Shown in pieces: positions 57,473 to 64,000 of a DNA stretch of 64,000 nucleotides. Source of the DNA: Nocardioides sp. T2.26MG-1 (GTDB lineage: Bacteria; Actinomycetota; Actinomycetes; Propionibacteriales; Nocardioidaceae); assembly GCF_950101795.1 (NCBI RefSeq), contig NZ_CATNLZ010000001.1, positions 131,382-195,381 on the forward strand. The letters run 5' to 3'. The position numbers were made by a program, and so were the translations under genes. The notes beneath the pieces are model-generated. The model was given only the letters and a program-made list of their open reading frames with translations. It had not been told where the DNA came from and made no database searches. Within the stretch, counting starts at the first letter, position 1, and each line of letters opens with the position of its first letter.

Positions 57473-59416
57473 CTAGGCGACCTCGGCGGCCTGGAACTGC
57501 GCGTTGTAGAGCCGCGCGTAGGCACCGTCCGCGGCCAGCAGGTCGACATGGGTGCCCTGCTCGACGATCGCACCGTCCTCCATCACCAGGATCAGGTCGG
57601 CGTCCCGGATGGTGCTGAGCCGGTGGGCGATGACGAACGAGGTGCGGTCGATGCGCAGCGCGGCCATGGCGTGCTGGACGAGTAGCTCCGTGCGGGTGTC
57701 CACCGAGGACGTCGCCTCGTCGAGGATCAGCAGCGCCGGGTCGGTGAGGAAGGCCCGCGCGATCGTGACGAGCTGCCGCTCTCCGGCCGACAGGTTGGAG
57801 CCTTCCTCGTCGATGACCGTGTCGTAGCCGTCCGGCAGCGAGTGCACGAAGCGGTCCACGAAGGTCGCCCGTGCGGCCTCGAGCACCTGCTCCTCGGTGG
57901 CATCGGGACGCCCGTAGGCGATGTTGTCGCGAATCGTGCCCTCGAAGAGCCAGGTGTCCTGCAGCACCATGCCGACCTGTCCACGCAGCTCGGCGCGGGG
58001 CATCGCGGCGATGTCGACACCATCGAGGGTGATCCGCCCGCCGTCGAGGTCGTAGAACCGCATCACGAGGTTGACCAGGGTGGTCTTGCCCGCCCCGGTC
58101 GGCCCGACGATCGCGACCGTCTGCCCCGGACGTGCGACCAGCGACAGGTCGGCGATCAGCGGGCGGTCCTCGTCGTAGCGGAACGACACGTGCTCGAAGG
58201 CGACCTCGCCGCGGCGCAGGGCCGGCGTACGGCGCTCGGCCGGGTCGGCCGGCTCCTCGTCCGCATCGAGCAGCTCGAAGACCCGCTCGGCGGACGCCAC
58301 CCCCGACTGCAGCAGGTTGGCCATCGACGCCACCGTGGTCAGGGGCTGCGTGAACTGGCGGGTGTACTGGATGAACGCCTGCACGTCGCCGAGCGACAGC
58401 GAACCGTTGGCGACCCGGAGTCCCCCGATGACCGCGATCGCGACGTAGTTGAGGTTCCCGACGAACATCATCGACGGCATGATCAGCCCGCTCACGAACT
58501 GCGCACCGAAGCTGACCTTGTAGAGCTCGTCGTTCTCCTCGGCGAAGGTCTCCTCGATCTCCGCGCGGCGGCCGAAGACCTTGACCAGCGCGTGGCCGGA
58601 GTAGGCCTCCTCGATCTGGGCGTTCAACCGGCCGGTACGCCGCCACTGGGCCACGAACTGGCCCTGCGAGCGCTTCATGATCTGGGACGTGACGACCAAC
58701 GAGATCGGCACCGACACCAGCGCGATGAGCGCCAGCAGCGGGGAGATCCAGAACATCATGCCGAGCACGGCGAGCACGGTCATCAGCGAGGTGAGCAGCT
58801 GGCTCATCGTCTGCTGGAGGGTCTGGCTGACGTTGTCGATGTCGTTGGTGACCCTGCTGAGGAGCTCGCCGCGGGGGGACCGGTCGAAGTAGCCCAGCGG
58901 CAGCCGGTTGATCTTGTCCTCGACGTCCTGGCGCATCCGGCGCACGGTGTTCTGCACGACGGTGTTGAGGATGAAGCCCTGGAGCCAGCCGAGCAGCGAG
59001 GCTCCGGCGTAGATCGCGAGCACCACGAGCAGCACGTGGCCGACGGCCGTGAAGTCGACCCCCTGTCCGGCCACGACGTCACGGCCCTGCACCGCGTCGG
59101 GGAGGGCGGAGTCCGGGGTGCCGGGCGGGAACTGGCGCCCGATGAAGCCGTCGAACACCAGGTCGGTGGCGTGCCCGAGGATCCGCGGGCCGGTCGACAT
59201 CAGCGCCACGCTGACGACGCCGAGCAGCACCACGACCACGGCCTTGGCGCGGTCGGGCCGCATCCGCCCGACCAGGCGCCGCGCCGACGGCCCGAAGGTC
59301 ATCGCCTTCTGGCCCACCATGCCACCCGCCATCGGGCCGCGACCGGGGCCGCCCTGGGGCGCCTCGATCCGCTCGGTCGCCTGGAAGCCCTGCGTCTTCT
59401 TGGCCTTGTCGCTCAC
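57473..59416 (-). CDS. ABC exporter half, canonical ATP site subunit
   Basis: 647 residues: a cytoplasmic N-terminal extension of about 60, six membrane helices, then the nucleotide-binding domain with Walker A VGPTGAGKTT, signature LSAGERQ and Walker B LLILDEATSSVD with the catalytic Glu, and H-loop IAHRLST. It pairs with the product of the upstream gene as a heterodimeric multidrug or lipid exporter. The GTG at 59416 overlaps the partner stop. The operon starts with a TetR regulator. Confidence 0.94.
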   Translation of the reverse strand: MSDKAKKTQGFQATERIEAPQGGPGRGPMAGGMVGQKAMTFGPSARRLVGRMRPDRAKAVVVVLLGVVSVALMSTGPRILGHATDLVFDGFIGRQFPPGTPDSALPDAVQGRDVVAGQGVDFTAVGHVLLVVLAIYAGASLLGWLQGFILNTVVQNTVRRMRQDVEDKINRLPLGYFDRSPRGELLSRVTNDIDNVSQTLQQTMSQLLTSLMTVLAVLGMMFWISPLLALIALVSVPISLVVTSQIMKRSQGQFVAQWRRTGRLNAQIEEAYSGHALVKVFGRRAEIEETFAEENDELYKVSFGAQFVSGLIMPSMMFVGNLNYVAIAVIGGLRVANGSLSLGDVQAFIQYTRQFTQPLTTVASMANLLQSGVASAERVFELLDADEEPADPAERRTPALRRGEVAFEHVSFRYDEDRPLIADLSLVARPGQTVAIVGPTGAGKTTLVNLVMRFYDLDGGRITLDGVDIAAMPRAELRGQVGMVLQDTWLFEGTIRDNIAYGRPDATEEQVLEAARATFVDRFVHSLPDGYDTVIDEEGSNLSAGERQLVTIARAFLTDPALLILDEATSSVDTRTELLVQHAMAALRIDRTSFVIAHRLSTIRDADLILVMEDGAIVEQGTHVDLLAADGAYARLYNAQFQAAEVA

Positions 59417-61149
59417 GCCGCCTCCTCGGGGGTCAGCTGGGAGGTGACGATCTCCTGGTAGGTCTCGTTGCCGGCGAGCAGCTCGTGGTGGGTGCCGCGC
59501 CCGACGACCCGGCCGTCCTCGAGCACGAGGATCAGGTCGGCGTCGACGATCGTGGAGACCCGCTGCGCGACGATCAGCACCGTCGCGTCGGTGGTGACCG
59601 GCTTCAGCGCGGCCCTGAGGCGGGCATCGGTGGCCAGGTCGAGCGCGGAGAACGCGTCGTCGAACAGGTAGATCCCGGGCCGTCGGATCAGCGCACGCGC
59701 GATAGCGATCCGCTGCCGCTGGCCGCCCGAGAAGTTCGTCCCGCCCTGCGCGACGGGAGCGTCCAGGCCCTCGGGCATCGCCTCGACGAACTCGCGTCCC
59801 TGGGCGATCTCGAGCGCCGCCCAGATCTCCTCGTCGGTCGCGTCGGGCTTGCCATGCAGCAGGTTGCTGCGGACGGTCCCGGTGAACAGGTAGGCCCGCT
59901 GCGGCACCAGGCCGATCTGCTGCCAGAGCAGGTCGAGATCGATGCGACGTACGTCGGTGCCGCCGACGCGGACCTCGCCCGCGGTCGCGTCGAAGAGCCG
60001 CGGGACCAGGTTGACCAGCGTCGACTTCCCCGCGCCGGTCGAGCCGATGACCGCGATCGTCTGTCCGGGCCGGGCGCTGAGGGAGACGTCGCTGAGCACG
60101 GGCGACTCCGCGCCCGGGTAGGCGAACGTCACGTGCTCGAGGTCGAGGTGGCCGCGCAGCTCCGGATCCGGGGGAACCGGTTCGGACGGCAGCGGCACCG
60201 AGGTGTGGGTGTCGAGGACCTCGACGATGCGGTCGCCGCAGACCGAGGCCCGCGGGATCATCATCAGCATGAACGTCGCCATCATCACCGACATCAGGAT
60301 CTGCATGAGGTAGGTGAGGAACGCCGTCAACGCCCCCACCTGCATCTGCCCGTTGTCGACCCGGTGGCCGCCGAACCAGATGACCGCGACGCTCGAGGCG
60401 TTCACGACCAACATCACCAGCGGGAACATCGTGGCCATCCAGCGCCCGGCACGCACGGCGACGTCGGTGAGCTCGTCGTTGGCGGTGCCGAAGCGCTGCG
60501 CCTCGTGGGGCTCGCGGACGAACGCCCGGACGACCCGGATGCCGGTGATCTGCTCGCGCAGCACCCGGTTGACCTCGTCGATGCGGGCCTGCATCGCCCG
60601 GAAGTTCGGCACCATCTTGCTGACCACGAAGCCCACGCTCAGGAACAGCGCGGGCACCACGACCGCCAGCACCCAGCCGAGGCCCAGGTCCTCGCGCAGC
60701 GCCATGATCACGCCGCCGACCATCATGATCGGCGAGGACACCGCGATCGTGCAGGCCATCAGCACCAGCATCTGCACCTGCTGGACGTCGTTGGTGCTGC
60801 GGGTGATCAACGACGGCGCCCCGAAGTGCTGGACCTCGCGGGCGGAGAACGTCCCCACGCGGTGGAACAGCGCGGCGCGGACGTCGCGCCCGAAGCCCAT
60901 CGCCGTACGCGCCCCGAACCACACCGCGCTCACCGAGCAGACGATCTGCACGAGGGAGACGCCGAGCATGAGCGCGCCGACGCGCACGATGTAGCCCGTG
61001 TCGCCCTTGGTGACGCCCTCGTCGATGATGTCGGCGTTGAGGCTGGGCAGGTAGAGCATCGCCACGACGCCGATGAACTGGAAGACAACCACCAGCGTCA
61101 GCCAGGTGCGGTACGGCGCGAGCCGCTCGCGCAGGAGTCGGAGCATCAT
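59413..61149 (-). CDS. ABC exporter half, degenerate ATP site subunit
   Basis: 578 residues: six membrane helices (first near 17-38), Walker A IGSTGAGKST, signature FSGGQRQRIAIARAL and a Walker B of YLFDDAFSALD, in which the catalytic Glu is replaced by Asp. H-loop region is VAQRVST with Gln in place of His. Both changes mark the non-hydrolysing site of heterodimeric exporters such as BmrCD or TM287/288. It overlaps tetR and the partner gene by 4 bases each. Confidence 0.94.
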   Translation of the reverse strand: MMLRLLRERLAPYRTWLTLVVVFQFIGVVAMLYLPSLNADIIDEGVTKGDTGYIVRVGALMLGVSLVQIVCSVSAVWFGARTAMGFGRDVRAALFHRVGTFSAREVQHFGAPSLITRSTNDVQQVQMLVLMACTIAVSSPIMMVGGVIMALREDLGLGWVLAVVVPALFLSVGFVVSKMVPNFRAMQARIDEVNRVLREQITGIRVVRAFVREPHEAQRFGTANDELTDVAVRAGRWMATMFPLVMLVVNASSVAVIWFGGHRVDNGQMQVGALTAFLTYLMQILMSVMMATFMLMMIPRASVCGDRIVEVLDTHTSVPLPSEPVPPDPELRGHLDLEHVTFAYPGAESPVLSDVSLSARPGQTIAVIGSTGAGKSTLVNLVPRLFDATAGEVRVGGTDVRRIDLDLLWQQIGLVPQRAYLFTGTVRSNLLHGKPDATDEEIWAALEIAQGREFVEAMPEGLDAPVAQGGTNFSGGQRQRIAIARALIRRPGIYLFDDAFSALDLATDARLRAALKPVTTDATVLIVAQRVSTIVDADLILVLEDGRVVGRGTHHELLAGNETYQEIVTSQLTPEEAA

Positions 61150-61736
61150 CGGGGGTCACTGCCTTTCAGCACGCCGTGGAGGACCACGTCGACGATCTCC
61201 TCGGGGGAGAGCGGTCGCTGGTCGGAGATGTGGGGGTGGCTCCCGGAGAACGTCAGCAGCCGGATCAGGTCGACGACGCGCTCGACGGGGAGCGTGAACC
61301 GGTGGGCGTCGGGCGTCAGCAGCATGGCCAGCCCGCCCTCGGCGAGGCGTTGGCGGACCTCGGGATCGCGGAGCTTGTCGGGGGGCTTGCGCATCCCCAT
61401 CGCGGACATCAGCCCGAAGATGCCGACGAAGCGGCGCTGGAGCAGCGTCGTATAGGCGACCATGCGCTCGCGCAGCTCGAGGTCGGGGTCGATCCGCAGC
61501 ACCTCCTCGAGGAACGACGACGGGTCGAACTCCGCCTCGAGCACCGCGTCGAACAGCTCCTCCTTGGACGCGAACGCCCGGAAGATCGTGCCCTCGGCGA
61601 TGCCGGCCGCGTCGGCGATCAGCCGGGTCGTGGTCGCCCGGCCGTGCTCGTAGAGCAGCGGCCGGGTCGCGGCGATGATCTCGGCCCGCCGCTCCTCCGG
61701 CGACAACGGCCGCGCCCGCTCCCTCTTGGTGTCCAC
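61146..61736 (-). CDS. TetR family repressor of the ABC exporter operon
   Basis: 196 residues. The helix-turn-helix is AEIIAATRPLLYEHGRATTTRLIADAAGIAEGTIFRAFASKEELFDAVL, typical of TetR. The C-terminal ligand domain is distinct. The GTG at 61736 lies 8 bases after TACCCT, with no Shine-Dalgarno; an ATG at 61763 would lie within the operator and is unlikely. It overlaps the first ABC gene by 4 bases, and its promoter contains a palindromic operator, so it should repress itself and the exporter. Confidence 0.92.
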   Translation of the reverse strand: MDTKRERARPLSPEERRAEIIAATRPLLYEHGRATTTRLIADAAGIAEGTIFRAFASKEELFDAVLEAEFDPSSFLEEVLRIDPDLELRERMVAYTTLLQRRFVGIFGLMSAMGMRKPPDKLRDPEVRQRLAEGGLAMLLTPDAHRFTLPVERVVDLIRLLTFSGSHPHISDQRPLSPEEIVDVVLHGVLKGSDPR

Positions 61737-61744
61737 GAGGGTCG

Positions 61745-61773
61745 AGGGTAAATGAGTGAGCACTCACTCACAA
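61745..61773 (-). promoter_or_regulatory. tetR-ABC promoter with operator filling the spacer
   Basis: On the minus strand TTGTGA (61773-61768), 17 bases, TACCCT (61750-61745). The palindrome TGAGTGAG-TG-CTCACTCA (61770-61753) covers almost the whole spacer, so a bound TetR dimer would exclude RNA polymerase. Confidence 0.85.
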
Positions 61774-61781
61774 ATGGTTTT

Positions 61782-61848
61782 GCGGTAGTCCCTGACGAAT
61801 GGGCCCCTCCTCGCGCGGATCCGGGGCCCGAACGTCAGGGACTACCGC
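61782..61848 (-). terminator. Palindrome after pdxH (copy 2 of a repeated hairpin)
   Basis: A perfect 16-bp outer stem (61782-61797 with 61833-61848), a 3-base internal mismatch and a 7-bp inner stem (61801-61807 with 61823-61829). It starts 8 bases past the pdxH stop. The core CGGTA(G/C)TCCCTGACG is shared with the hairpin after csrA. Confidence 0.75.
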
Positions 61849-61856
61849 CCACGGAC

Positions 61857-62504
61857 CTAGGGCGCGAGCCGCTCCACAGCCCAGCCGTCGGTTGTACGCC
61901 GGTAGCGCAGGCGGTCGTGCATCCGGCCCGGCCGGCCCTGCCAGAACTCCACGGACTCGGGGCGTACGGCGTACCCGCCCCACTCGTCGGGCACCGGGAC
62001 CGGCACGCCCTCGGGGAAGCGCGCCTCGGCGTCCGCGAACGCCGCCTCGAGCTCGGCCCGGCCGGAGACGACCGCGGACTGGTGGGACGCCCAGGCACCC
62101 AGCTGCGAGGCGCGCGGGCGGGACGAGAAGTACGCCTCGACCTCCGCGCGGGGCAAGGGAGAGGCGACGCCGTCGATGCGCACCTGCCGCTCGAGCGGGT
62201 GCCAGGGGAACAGCAGCGTGCAGCGAGGGTCGGCGGCGAGCTCGCGACCCTTCTGCGACGCGGTGTTGGTGAAGAACACGAAGCCCGCCTCGGACACGCC
62301 CTTGAGCAGCACCGTCCGGGACGCGGGGGCCAGGTCCGGGCCGACGGTGCTGAGCACCATCGCGTTCGCGTCGTGGCGGATGGCGTCGTGCGCCTCCCCC
62401 ATCCAGCGGTCGAACATCGTGATCGGGTCGGGGGCCAGGTCGGATTCGTCGAGGCCCGCCCGGGCATACTCCTCACGCAGCGCGGCGAGATCGAGGTGTG
62501 ACAT
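61857..62504 (-). CDS. pdxH: Pyridoxamine 5'-phosphate oxidase
   Basis: 215 residues. PNPOx motifs: DPITMFDRWMGEAHDAI, NAMVLSTVGPDLAPASRTVLLKGVSEAGFVFFTN (FMN and PLP site), RCTLLFPWHPLERQVRIDG and the C-terminal block WQGRPGRMHDRLRYRR. It makes pyridoxal phosphate from the pyridoxine or pyridoxamine form using FMN and oxygen. The ATG follows TAGGGT by 6 bases. It diverges from the citrate synthase gene with 76 bases between starts. Confidence 0.95.
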   Translation of the reverse strand: MSHLDLAALREEYARAGLDESDLAPDPITMFDRWMGEAHDAIRHDANAMVLSTVGPDLAPASRTVLLKGVSEAGFVFFTNTASQKGRELAADPRCTLLFPWHPLERQVRIDGVASPLPRAEVEAYFSSRPRASQLGAWASHQSAVVSGRAELEAAFADAEARFPEGVPVPVPDEWGGYAVRPESVEFWQGRPGRMHDRLRYRRTTDGWAVERLAP

Positions 62505-62580
62505 GACTCGACCCTAGTCGCGGCCCGGGGCACAATGCGTCCGGCGCCGTACGCCGCCGCCGAACCAGCGAAGGAGTCCC

Positions 62581-63687
62581 ATGACCGAGGTGCAGCACGG
62601 GCTGGAGGGCGTCGTCGCCTTCGAGACCGAGATCGCGGAGCCGGACAAGGAGGGCTCGGCGCTGCGGTACCGCGGCGTGGACATCGAGGACCTCGTGGGG
62701 CGCGTGCCGTTCGAGAACGTCTGGGGCCTGCTGATCGACGGCTCCTACGACCCCGGCCTGCCGCCCGCCGAGGCCTACAACATCCCGGTCCACACCGGCG
62801 ACGTCCGCGTCGACGTGCAGGCGGCGATCGCGATGCTCGCACCGGCGTTCGGCTTCCGCGCGAGCTACGACATCACCGAGGAGCAGGCCCGCGCCGACCT
62901 GTCCCGGGTCGCGGTCATGGTCCTGTCGTACGCCGCGCAGTCCGCGCGCGGGCTGCACCAGCCCGTCGTGCCGCAGGCGGAGGTCGACAAGGGCGGCACG
63001 CTGGCCGAGAAGTTCCTGATCCGCTGGAAGGGCGAGGCGGACCCCAAGCAGGCGCACGCCATCGACGCCTACTGGTCCTCCGCCGCCGAGCACGGCATGA
63101 ACGCCTCGACGTTCACCGCGCGGGTGATCACCTCCACGGGTGCCGATGTCGCGGCGGCGTTCTCGGGCGCGATCGGCGCGATGAGCGGCCCCCTGCACGG
63201 TGGCGCGCCGTCGCGGGTGCTCGGCATGATCGAGGAGGTCGAGAGGCGCGGCGACGCCCGCACGTACGTCAAGGAGCTCCTCGACGACGGCGAGCGGCTG
63301 ATGGGCTTCGGCCACCGGGTCTACCGCGCCGAGGACCCCCGCGCGCGGGTGCTGCGGCGTACGGCGAAGGAGCTCGACGCCCCGCGCTACGAGGTCGCCG
63401 AGGCGCTGGAGCAGGCCGCGCTCGCCGAGCTCCGCGAGCGCCGGCCCGACCGCGTCCTGGAGACCAACGTGGAGTTCTGGGCCGCGATCGTCCTCGACTT
63501 CGCCGAGGTGCCGGCCCACATGTTCACCTCGATGTTCACCTGCGCCCGCACCGGCGGGTGGTCGGCGCACATCCTCGAGCAGAAGCGCACCGGTCGGCTG
63601 ATCCGCCCGTCCGCCGTCTACGTCGGTCCGCCGTCGCGGCCGGCGACCGACGTCCCGGGCTGGGACCCCGCGTGGCGTCACGGCTGA
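62581..63687 (+). CDS. citA: Citrate synthase 2 (CitA type)
   Basis: 368 residues. HGLEGVVAFETEIAEPDKEGSALRYRGVDIEDLV is the bacterial short-form start. Catalytic blocks are SGPLHGGAPSRVLGM (His), MGFGHRVYRAEDPRARVL (His) and LDFAEVPAHMFTSMF (Asp region), with GGWSAHILEQ near the end. It condenses acetyl-CoA or propionyl-CoA with oxaloacetate. In many actinobacteria this second citrate synthase is next to pdxH. GAAGGAG precedes the ATG. Confidence 0.93.
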   Translation: MTEVQHGLEGVVAFETEIAEPDKEGSALRYRGVDIEDLVGRVPFENVWGLLIDGSYDPGLPPAEAYNIPVHTGDVRVDVQAAIAMLAPAFGFRASYDITEEQARADLSRVAVMVLSYAAQSARGLHQPVVPQAEVDKGGTLAEKFLIRWKGEADPKQAHAIDAYWSSAAEHGMNASTFTARVITSTGADVAAAFSGAIGAMSGPLHGGAPSRVLGMIEEVERRGDARTYVKELLDDGERLMGFGHRVYRAEDPRARVLRRTAKELDAPRYEVAEALEQAALAELRERRPDRVLETNVEFWAAIVLDFAEVPAHMFTSMFTCARTGGWSAHILEQKRTGRLIRPSAVYVGPPSRPATDVPGWDPAWRHG

Positions 63688-64000
63688 CGCCGGCGAGCAC
63701 GTACGCCGGGCACTACCGCGGCAGATCGGCGATCATCACCGGGGCCGGCTCCGGGATCGGTGCCTGCCTGTCCCGGGCGCTGGCGGCCGCTGGCGCGGAC
63801 GTCGTCTGCGCTGACCTCGACCCGGTCGCGGCCGCCGCCGTGGCCGGGCCGATCGGTGCCCGCGCGGTGGCGCTCGACGTCACCGACGCCGACGCCGTCC
63901 AGGCGCTGGTGACCGAGGTCGAGCCCGACCTGCTGTTCAACAACGCGGGCATCACGTTCGGGGGCGAGACCGAGGACCTGAGCCTGGGGCAATGGGACGC
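63672..64000 (+). CDS. Short-chain dehydrogenase/reductase (partial, runs off the end)
   Basis: The first 109 residues are visible. SAIITGAGSGIGACLSRALAAAGADVV is the NAD(P)-binding TGxxxGIG site, CADLD suits the cofactor specificity loop, ALDVTDADAVQALV follows, and LLFNNAGITFGG is the NNAG motif. The catalytic YxxxK lies beyond the window. The GTG at 63672 overlaps the end of citA by 16 bases; no better start is in frame before the Rossmann motif. The substrate is unknown. Confidence 0.85.
   Translation, partial: MASRLTPASTYAGHYRGRSAIITGAGSGIGACLSRALAAAGADVVCADLDPVAAAAVAGPIGARAVALDVTDADAVQALVTEVEPDLLFNNAGITFGGETEDLSLGQWD

Overview
The window is GC-rich throughout, uses many GTG and a few TTG starts, is densely coding, and its housekeeping genes are actinobacterial (SepX/GlpR, Ruc/FmdB, LCP protein, WhiG/FliA-type sigma factor, DUF2277). 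Together with a complete flagellar cluster this suggests a motile Nocardioides-like member of the Actinomycetota. The genus is an inference from content; there is no rRNA here to confirm it.

Layout. 1-4.1 kb: the end of one gene, a VOC protein, an ECF sigma factor with a secreted protein behind it and a divergent membrane protein, a binding-protein-like gene and tRNA-Ala(CGC). 4.2-14.6 kb: a block resembling the Mycobacterium tuberculosis Rv0985c-Rv0996 region: SepX/GlpR, GNAT, MogA, MoaC, Glp/MoeA and a UDP-sugar pyrophosphorylase on the minus strand, then 5-formyl-THF cyclo-ligase, the Ruc chaperone behind a CIRCE operator, a SAF protein and MscL. A penicillin-acylase-type hydrolase is inserted in this block. 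14.6-28.9 kb: an LCP enzyme with a small partner gene, tRNA-Arg(CCT), a histidine kinase, a sirtuin, a DtxR regulator, photolyase, alpha-glucosidase and a MarR-regulated MFS exporter. 29.0-57.2 kb: the flagellar cluster. csrA, fliW, flgL, flgK and flgN are on the minus strand. fliA, fliC, fliD, fliS, flgB to flgE, flbD-motAB-fliL and fliM to flhA are on the plus strand. 57.2-64 kb: a small structured, independently promoted element, a TetR-controlled heterodimeric ABC exporter, pdxH, a second citrate synthase and the start of an SDR gene.

The main result is regulatory. Six sites have the exact form CTCAG-N15-(G/C)CCGA(A/T), and a seventh (fliD) has CTCAC. They lie directly ahead of flgN, fliC, fliD, flgB, flbD-mot, fliM and flhA. 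I read them as the promoters of the FliA/WhiG-type sigma factor encoded in the cluster. In the five transcripts with a leader (fliC, flgB, flbD, flhA and, weakly, flgN), an ACGGA sequence in a hairpin loop sits close to the predicted 5' end. ACGGA is the CsrA recognition core, and csrA with its antagonist fliW flank the cluster. The sequence therefore suggests a CsrA-FliW switch acting on hook, rod, motor, export and filament transcripts, and not on flagellin alone.

The second notable object lies on the minus strand at about 57.17-57.41 kb. It has its own promoter, a strong Shine-Dalgarno, a 12-codon ORF whose stop codon sits in a hairpin loop, a competing alternative stem, and a terminator-like stem. 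It looks like a leader-peptide attenuator or a small mRNA, but its target is unknown.

Many non-flagellar genes start 6-8 bases after a TANNNT box and have no Shine-Dalgarno, which indicates leaderless transcripts. All assignments are from reading the sequence; no searches or folding programs were run.
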